Shown here: positions 5,742 to 10,396 of the stretch, one piece after another
Numbering within the stretch: the stretch's first letter is position 1
Layout: each line of letters starts with the position of its first letter
DNA from: Chloroflexota bacterium
GTDB lineage: Bacteria > Chloroflexota > Limnocylindria > P2-11E
Direction of reading: 5' to 3'
Assembly: GCA_005889445.1 (NCBI GenBank)
Contig: VBGS01000044.1
Span: 1-10,396 of the forward strand
DNA: 10,396 nucleotides
Made by a program: the position numbers and the translations under genes
The notes under the pieces: model-generated
What the model was told of the DNA's origin: nothing
Database searches by the model: none
What the model saw: only the letters and a program-made list of their open reading frames with translations

Positions 5742-7234
5742 TCGCCGTCGAGCTGGACGTACGGCTCGAGGCCATGACGTCCGCCCTCTCTCCCGAAACC
5801 CGATTCCTTGTAGCCCCCGAACGGGGAGGCCGGGTCGAAGCGGTTGTACGTGTTCGCCCAGACGACGCCCGCACGGAGGCCCTGCGCCATCGCGAGGATG
5901 CGCGAGCCCTTTTCGGTCCACACCCCCGCGGAGAGGCCGTAGGGAGTGTTGTTCGCCTTCTCGATCGCCTCGTCCGGCGTCCGGAACGTGAGGACCGAAA
6001 GGACCGGCCCGAAGATCTCCTCCTGCGCGATGCGGTACGACTGCGCGACGTTGGTGAAGACCGTCGGCACGAACCAGTACCCTCGCTCGGGGAGCTTGCA
6101 GGGCGGCTGGTAGATCTCAGCGCCCTCGTCGATCCCCGACTGCACGAGCGCACCGATCTTGTCGAGCTGCTGCTTCGAGTTGATCGCACCGACATCGGTG
6201 TTCTTATCCAGCGGATCGCCGACCCGGAGCGTCCTCATCCGGCGCTTCAGCTTCGCCATCACGGTCTCATAGATGGACTCCTGGACGAACAGTCGCGATC
6301 CCGCGCAGCAGACGTGGCCCTGATTGAAGTAGATGCCGTTGACGATCCCCTCGACAGCCTGGTCCAGCGCGGCGTCGTCGAAGATGATGTTCGCCGCCTT
6401 GCCGCCAAGCTCGAGCGTGAGCCGCTTGCCCGTTCCGGCGAGGGTCCGCGCAATGGCCTTGCCGACCTCGGTCGATCCGGTGAACGCGATCTTGTCCACA
6501 TCCGGATGCGACACGAGCTCAGCGCCGGTGCGGCCGTCGCCGGTCACGATGTTCACAACGCCGGGCGGCAGCTCGGCCTGACGGACGACGTCGCAGAAGA
6601 GCAGCGCCGAGAGCGGCGTCGTCTCCGCCGGCTTCAGCACGACGGTGTTGCCCGCGGCGAGCGCCGGCGCGATCTTCCACGCGAGCATGAGCAGGGGGAA
6701 GTTCCACGGAATGATCTGACCCGCCACGCCGATCGGCCGCGGCGTGCGGTTCGGGAACGCGTACTCGAGCTTGTCGGCCCACCCCGCGTAGTAGAAGAAG
6801 TGCGCCGCGGCCAGTGGCAGATCGACGTCGCGGGATTCGCGGATCGGCTTGCCGCCATTGAGTGATTCGAGCACCGCGAACTCGCGGGAGCGCTCCTGCA
6901 GGAGGCGCGCGATCCGAAAGAGGTACTTGGCCCGCTCGCTGGGGCGCAGGTTCGACCAGCGCTCGGCGTACGCCTCGCGCGCGGACTTCACCGCGCGGTC
7001 GACGTCGGCCTTCCCGGCCTGCGCGATCTCCGAGAGCGGCTCCTCCCGCGCGGGGTCGATCGTGGTGTAGCGCTCGTTCGACAGCGGCTCGACGAACCCG
7101 CCACCGATGTACAGGCCGTAGCTCTCGTTGACTCGCACGATGTCGCGCGACTCCGGCGCCGGCGCGTACTCCCAGCCGCTCGGGATCGCCGCGCTGGCGG
7201 GTCTTCGCGCGACCTCGCGCTTCGTCTTAGTCAA
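5738..7234 (-). CDS. NAD(P)-dependent aldehyde dehydrogenase (ALDH16-like, catalytic half)
   Basis: A complete aldehyde dehydrogenase of 498 residues that oxidises an aldehyde to the acid with NAD(P). Key residues are present: N178 in PWNF, K201 in KPAE, the Rossmann FTGSTEVGK at 251-259, general-base E275 in LELGGK, nucleophile C309 in NQGHVCCAGSR, and EEIFGPVLS at 405-413. The N-terminus has WEYAPAPESRDIVRVNESYG at 21-40, a lead-in I associate with the ALDHs that sit beside deoC in high-GC bacteria. No ATG or GTG is near the right place. The TTG at 7234-7232, overlapping the deoC end by 8 bp, is the only sensible start but is not certain. The stop overlaps the short ALDH start (ATGA). After deoC, the likely substrate is acetaldehyde or a related aldehyde; this is inference from context. 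Confidence 0.93.
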   Translation of the reverse strand: MTKTKREVARRPASAAIPSGWEYAPAPESRDIVRVNESYGLYIGGGFVEPLSNERYTTIDPAREEPLSEIAQAGKADVDRAVKSAREAYAERWSNLRPSERAKYLFRIARLLQERSREFAVLESLNGGKPIRESRDVDLPLAAAHFFYYAGWADKLEYAFPNRTPRPIGVAGQIIPWNFPLLMLAWKIAPALAAGNTVVLKPAETTPLSALLFCDVVRQAELPPGVVNIVTGDGRTGAELVSHPDVDKIAFTGSTEVGKAIARTLAGTGKRLTLELGGKAANIIFDDAALDQAVEGIVNGIYFNQGHVCCAGSRLFVQESIYETVMAKLKRRMRTLRVGDPLDKNTDVGAINSKQQLDKIGALVQSGIDEGAEIYQPPCKLPERGYWFVPTVFTNVAQSYRIAQEEIFGPVLSVLTFRTPDEAIEKANNTPYGLSAGVWTEKGSRILAMAQGLRAGVVWANTYNRFDPASPFGGYKESGFGREGGRHGLEPYVQLDGE

Positions 7235-8168
7235 CGGTGAAGTAGTCCGGGTTCTGGTAGCGCCCGGTCCGCTCCTTCCGGATCTGCATGAGCACGTCGT
7301 TGAGCAGGCTCGACGCGCCGAGTCGGTATCGGTCGGGCGTGAGCCACGCGAGCCCAAGGGTCTCGTGTACCTGGACGAGGTACTGCACCGCTTGCTTCGC
7401 CTGGCGGATGCCGCCCGCCGCCTTCAGTCCGACGACCCGGCCGGTCTCCTCGTGCACGTCGCGAATGACCTCGAGCATGCACAGCGTTACCGGCAGCGTG
7501 GCGGAGCTCGGCAGCTTCCCCGTGCTGGTCTTGATGAAGTCCGCCCCGCCGGCGATCGCGAGAAGCGAGGCGCGCCGGATGTTGTCGTACGTTCCAAGCT
7601 CGCCGGTCTCGAGGATGACCTTGAGGTGGGCGCGCCCGGCGCACGCCTCTTTCACGCGGACGATCTCGTCGTACACCTGCGCGTACCGGCCCGAAAGGAA
7701 CGCGCCGCGGTCGATGACCATGTCGACCTCCTGCGCGCCCGCGTCAAGGACCTCGCGCACCTCGGCCAGCTTCACGTCGAGCGAGGACTGCCCGGACGGA
7801 AACGCGGTCGCGACTGCCGCGACGTTGACGTCGGTGCCGCGCGTGCGCTCCAGCGCGTAGGGCACGAGGTTCGGGTAGACGCAGATCGCCGCCACGGATG
7901 GAATGTGCGGATCCGACGGATCCGGGTGGATCCCCTTGGACGCGAGCGCCGAGACTTTTCCCGGAGTGTCCGCGCCTTCCAGCGTGGTCAGGTCCATCAC
8001 GCGGATCGCAAGATCGAGCGCGAAGAGCTTCGACTCGCGTTTGATCGACCGCGTTGCGAGCGCCGCCGCGCGAGCCTCGAGCGCCACCGCGTCGATCGAG
8101 CCGAGGCGTGGAAGACGCGGCTCGAGCGGAAGCTCGAATCCGCCCGGCAGAACTGGGGCCGTCGCCAT
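7227..8168 (-). CDS. deoC: Deoxyribose-phosphate aldolase (long form)
   Basis: This class I aldolase cleaves 2-deoxy-D-ribose-5-phosphate to acetaldehyde and glyceraldehyde-3-phosphate in deoxynucleoside catabolism. It has 313 residues, nearer the long (human DERA-like) form than the roughly 220-260-residue bacterial form; the extra length is N-terminal. The Schiff-base lysine is K213 in FIKTSTGK, the second active-site lysine is K249 in VGLKAAGGIR, and D149 lies in EVDMVID. Other family strands are AAICVYPNLVP at 93-103 and VNVAAVATAFPSG at 115-127. The ATG at 8168-8166 lies 9 nt after the TMEM175-like gene. A TAGACT sits 6 nt upstream of the ATG, and no Shine-Dalgarno sequence is seen. The end overlaps the ALDH start, so translation of aldolase and dehydrogenase is probably coupled. 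This suits channelling or rapid removal of toxic acetaldehyde. Confidence 0.95.
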   Translation of the reverse strand: MATAPVLPGGFELPLEPRLPRLGSIDAVALEARAAALATRSIKRESKLFALDLAIRVMDLTTLEGADTPGKVSALASKGIHPDPSDPHIPSVAAICVYPNLVPYALERTRGTDVNVAAVATAFPSGQSSLDVKLAEVREVLDAGAQEVDMVIDRGAFLSGRYAQVYDEIVRVKEACAGRAHLKVILETGELGTYDNIRRASLLAIAGGADFIKTSTGKLPSSATLPVTLCMLEVIRDVHEETGRVVGLKAAGGIRQAKQAVQYLVQVHETLGLAWLTPDRYRLGASSLLNDVLMQIRKERTGRYQNPDYFTVD

Positions 8169-8177
8169 TCATCGAGT

Positions 8178-8780
8178 CTACGAGCCACGAGTCGTCGGGA
8201 GCGGCAAGAGCGGGAGCGCGTAGAAGAGCGCGGTCAGCGCATAGATCGCCAGGCTGGCGAGCGGCGCGACGAACGCGAGGGCGATCCCGAGGATGTATGC
8301 GCCAAGCCCGATCGGGAACAGTCGGCCTTCCTCACGGATCCGGCGCGCCGCCGCGCGATCCCCGACGACACGATGATCGTGCGTCGCGTAGAGGAACACG
8401 CCGGTGAAGGCGATCGCGATGAGAAGCCCGCCAAGTCCGTAGACGACGAGCGCCGCGGTGGCTCCCTGCTCCGAGAGGATGTACTGGTCGACCAGGGCCG
8501 TCGGGAACGGGACGATCCCGACCGCGACCAGCAGCAGAAGGTTCAGATAAAGAAAGCGCCGGTCGACACGTGCGCAGTGCTCGAGCAGCGTGTGGTGGTT
8601 CACCCAGATGATCCCGATCGTGAGAAAGCTCACCAGGTACGCGGCGTAGGCCGGCCAGAGACGCAGGAGCGCGGCGGGGAGATCGGTCGTCTCGGGAGGC
8701 ACGCGCAGCTCGAGGACGAGCAGCGTCGCCGCGATCGCGAAGACGCCGTCGCTGAATGCCTCGAGCCGACCCGTGCGCAT
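8178..8780 (-). CDS. TMEM175-family (DUF1211) integral membrane protein, putative K+ channel
   Basis: A 200-residue protein with six predicted membrane segments (about 8-26, 43-61, 76-96, 108-131, 153-172, 174-193). The first helix holds the family signature RLEAFSDGVFAIAATLLVLEL (residues 5-25; core F9-S10-D11), which lines the pore in characterised TMEM175 proteins. The second conserved block is IIWVNHHTLLEH at 57-68, followed by RRFLYLNLLLLVAVGIVPFPTAL at 74-96. Bacterial members are tetrameric potassium-leak channels of one repeat, so the length fits. The ATG at 8780-8778 has only CAGACT 6 nt upstream and no clear ribosome site. It ends 9 nt before deoC, which suggests co-transcription, but no functional link to aldehyde metabolism is known to me. 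Channel activity is family knowledge; it is not shown here. Confidence 0.9.
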   Translation of the reverse strand: MRTGRLEAFSDGVFAIAATLLVLELRVPPETTDLPAALLRLWPAYAAYLVSFLTIGIIWVNHHTLLEHCARVDRRFLYLNLLLLVAVGIVPFPTALVDQYILSEQGATAALVVYGLGGLLIAIAFTGVFLYATHDHRVVGDRAAARRIREEGRLFPIGLGAYILGIALAFVAPLASLAIYALTALFYALPLLPLPTTRGS

Positions 8781-8834
8781 CTGCCAAGTCTGGCGCGACG
8801 TCCGTCGGCGGGTATCGGACCCTCGGGTCGGGGT

Positions 8835-10025
8835 TTAGCTGACGACCTGAGGGGATCGCCCCCGTAGCGTGACGAACCAGGTCGCGACCACTCCCGAGAA
8901 GGTCAGAAGAACGAGGGCCACGGCATACCAGAGCGCGGCGTCGTGGAGCCCGATCCTGGTCGCGAGATAACCGGCGATGACCGCCGGAAGCGCGAGTGCC
9001 AGATACGCGACGATGAACACCGCGGCGAGCAGCGCCGCTCGCGCCGTCGGCGCGGCAAGGCCGACAAGGGTCCGGAGCACACCGAGCCACGCCAGCCCAA
9101 ATCCCACCCCGGTCACCGCCGTGGCCGCGAAGAACAGGATCGGGGACATGAGCGCGACGGCGATCACCGCCACCACGAGGCCTGCTCCGAGGATGATCCC
9201 GCCAACGGTCATCGCGCGTGTCGTCGCCCATGAACGCGCGAGCACGATCGAGATCGCGCCGACCTCGGTAAGTAGGAAGATCGCGAGTCCGCCCGGCACC
9301 CGATTGGACGTAGCAGCGAGCTGCGAAGCGAGGCTCGGGCCGAGCGACAGGTAGAAGCCGGCGACCGCCCAGCCGGCGATGAGGATCGGCACTGTGGCGA
9401 TGAACTCTCGTCTGACCGCGGGCTCGACGGATACGCGCGGCCAGAGCCGCGCTCCCTTCCGCCGCATCCCGGACTCGGGCATCGCCATCACCGCCGCGAC
9501 CGCCGCGATGAAGCCCAGCAGCGTCAGCCAGTACACGAGGTGAAGCGGATCCGGTGCGTACTGGACGAGCACCGCTGAGACCAGCGCTCCGAGCCCGAGG
9601 CTCAGGATCGGCCCGGCGCTGTTGACGAGAGACGCCAGCGCAGGGTTTCCCGGAGGCTGCAGGTCCACGAGGGCGGCGGCCAGCGCGCCCGTGGCCACGC
9701 CGGTCGCGATCCCCTGGGCGATGCGCGCTGCGAAGAGCCATCCGATACCGGTCGCGAGGAGAAACAACGCGATGCTCGCCAGCTGGATCGCGAGCGCCGC
9801 GAGAATCACCGGACGCCGGCCGAGGAAATCGGAGAGCGGCCCTGTGAAGAGAAGCGCCACGAGCAATGCCAGTGCGTAGACCGCGAACACCTCGGTGAGC
9901 GCGCCGGCAGAGAACTGCCAGAGGGCGGCATAGACCGCATAGAGCGGTGACGGCGCCGCGGCGGCAAACAGGAAGAGCCCGAACGTGATCGCCACGATCC
10001 AGAACGACGCGCCCCGACCGATCAA
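8835..10025 (-). CDS. MFS transporter
   Basis: A major facilitator superfamily permease, 396 residues from the TTG at 10025-10023, with about 12 hydrophobic helices. Helix 1 is FWIVAITFGLFLFAAAA at 8-24. The loop after helix 2 has the motif-A-like GPLSDFLGRRP at 62-72. A basic, polar central loop (about 184-208, SGMRRKGARLWPR) separates the two six-helix halves. The best guess is a drug- or metabolite-efflux type because of the short N-terminus and motif A; the substrate cannot be inferred. The start is uncertain. No ATG is near, the TTG lies one base after the peroxidase stop, and another TTG about 33 nt upstream is in frame. The longer frame back to 10163 would overlap the peroxidase by more than 130 bp and has no transporter-like sequence. 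Confidence 0.88.
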   Translation of the reverse strand: MIGRGASFWIVAITFGLFLFAAAAPSPLYAVYAALWQFSAGALTEVFAVYALALLVALLFTGPLSDFLGRRPVILAALAIQLASIALFLLATGIGWLFAARIAQGIATGVATGALAAALVDLQPPGNPALASLVNSAGPILSLGLGALVSAVLVQYAPDPLHLVYWLTLLGFIAAVAAVMAMPESGMRRKGARLWPRVSVEPAVRREFIATVPILIAGWAVAGFYLSLGPSLASQLAATSNRVPGGLAIFLLTEVGAISIVLARSWATTRAMTVGGIILGAGLVVAVIAVALMSPILFFAATAVTGVGFGLAWLGVLRTLVGLAAPTARAALLAAVFIVAYLALALPAVIAGYLATRIGLHDAALWYAVALVLLTFSGVVATWFVTLRGRSPQVVS

Positions 10026-10026
10026 T

Positions 10027-10396
10027 TCAGTCGCTCGCGGCGACAAGCAAGTCGGCGAGACCGAACCGATCGGGAATGCGACTCGGGAGGGTGGGACGCC
10101 AGGACGGATCCACGCTGCGGAACGATTCGGGGTCTCCGTCCACGATTCCGAGCAGCACTTCACCGACGATCAACGAGCCCACCGGACCGAGCCGTTCACC
10201 ACCCTCGCGTACCTCCGCCTCCTTGAGCAGGTAGTACCAGAGCGGCGTCTCGCCCGACCATCCGAACTCCCTCAGGCCGACCTCGTCGGGACGCAGCGGC
10301 TCCTCGCCGACAAGGCCCGCGACCGCCTCACCCGAGGGAAGACCGGTGGCGACACCGCGCTGGAGATCCCGCACCGCGAGCGATTCGAAGTCTTGA
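10027..10396 (-). CDS. Animal-type haem peroxidase, C-terminal end (runs off the right edge)
   Basis: About 122 codons of the C-terminus of a larger protein, open through the window edge, with no start in view. SLAVRDLQRGVATGLPSGEA followed by LWYYLLKEAEVREGGERLGPVG, IVGEVLLGIVDGDPESF and the final RFGLADLLVAASD match the end of bacterial peroxidase-family proteins with an animal (cyclo-oxygenase/myeloperoxidase-like) haem peroxidase fold. The RLGPVGS-IV-EVLLG-GDP pattern is characteristic. The haem-ligand histidines lie upstream, outside the window, so activity cannot be judged. The stop (10029-10027) is one base from the most likely MFS start, suggesting co-transcription. A GTG at 10374 can start an open frame but is internal to the conserved sequence, so it is not taken as the gene start. 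Confidence 0.85.
   Translation of the reverse strand, partial: QDFESLAVRDLQRGVATGLPSGEAVAGLVGEEPLRPDEVGLREFGWSGETPLWYYLLKEAEVREGGERLGPVGSLIVGEVLLGIVDGDPESFRSVDPSWRPTLPSRIPDRFGLADLLVAASD

Noticed and set aside
8781..8834. GACCC-GA-GGGTC inverted repeat after the MFS stop as a terminator
   Set aside because: It has a five-bp stem with a 2-nt loop and no T-run after it, so it is too weak to call.
7128..8867. A 579-codon plus-strand open frame opposite deoC and the TMEM175-like gene
   Set aside because: It is antisense to two well-conserved genes, has an Arg/Asp/Glu-rich composition typical of reversed high-GC codons and no recognisable domain.
10026..10163. An N-terminal extension of the MFS protein back to 10163
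   Set aside because: It overlaps the conserved peroxidase C-terminus and translates to a Cys/Pro/Arg-rich segment unlike transporter N-termini.

Overview
This is a compact, high-GC bacterial window. Every gene I can support lies on the minus strand, with short gaps or 4-8 bp overlaps. The gene content and translation habits suggest a high-GC Gram-positive-like or Chloroflexota-type soil bacterium: a short-form HisG with a separate HisZ, a deazaflavin (F420)-type nitroreductase-family protein, a luciferase-like oxidoreductase, a deoC/two-ALDH cluster, an animal-type haem peroxidase, and several starts without a Shine-Dalgarno sequence. The taxonomic guess is an inference; there is no rRNA or other marker gene here.

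Read in transcription order, from high to low coordinates, the layout is as follows. (1) 10396-8835: the C-terminal end of an animal-type haem peroxidase, followed almost directly by a 12-TM MFS transporter. (2) 8780-3428: a probable operon of a TMEM175-like membrane protein, deoxyribose-phosphate aldolase (deoC), a full-length aldehyde dehydrogenase, a short catalytically dead aldehyde dehydrogenase homologue, an LLM-class oxidoreductase and a DDN/F420-type nitroreductase-family protein. The aldolase would make acetaldehyde plus glyceraldehyde-3-phosphate, and the dehydrogenase pair could oxidise the aldehyde. (3) 3427-3208: a regulatory intergenic region. (4) 3207-1: a histidine operon hisZ-hisG-hisD-hisC, each junction an ATGA overlap, with hisC running off the left edge.

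The most interesting element is the 220-bp region before hisZ. It encodes a 23-codon leader peptide with His codons at positions 5, 6 and 8. A 12-bp GC-rich hairpin with a U-rich tail follows just before hisZ, and an 8-nt segment next to the leader stop codon can pair with the terminator's 5' arm. The His codons themselves can pair with a downstream segment. This gives a complete 1:2 / 2:3 / 3:4 attenuator. A promoter-like -35/-10 pair places transcription start at, or one base before, the leader ATG, so the leader peptide is probably translated from a leaderless mRNA.

The second item of interest is the ALDH pair. A full-length enzyme and a 264-residue pseudoenzyme overlap by 4 bp, and together they resemble a split version of the two-domain ALDH16 architecture.

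No tRNA, rRNA, CRISPR array, insertion sequence or attachment site was seen. The long plus-strand reading frames are GC-driven shadows.
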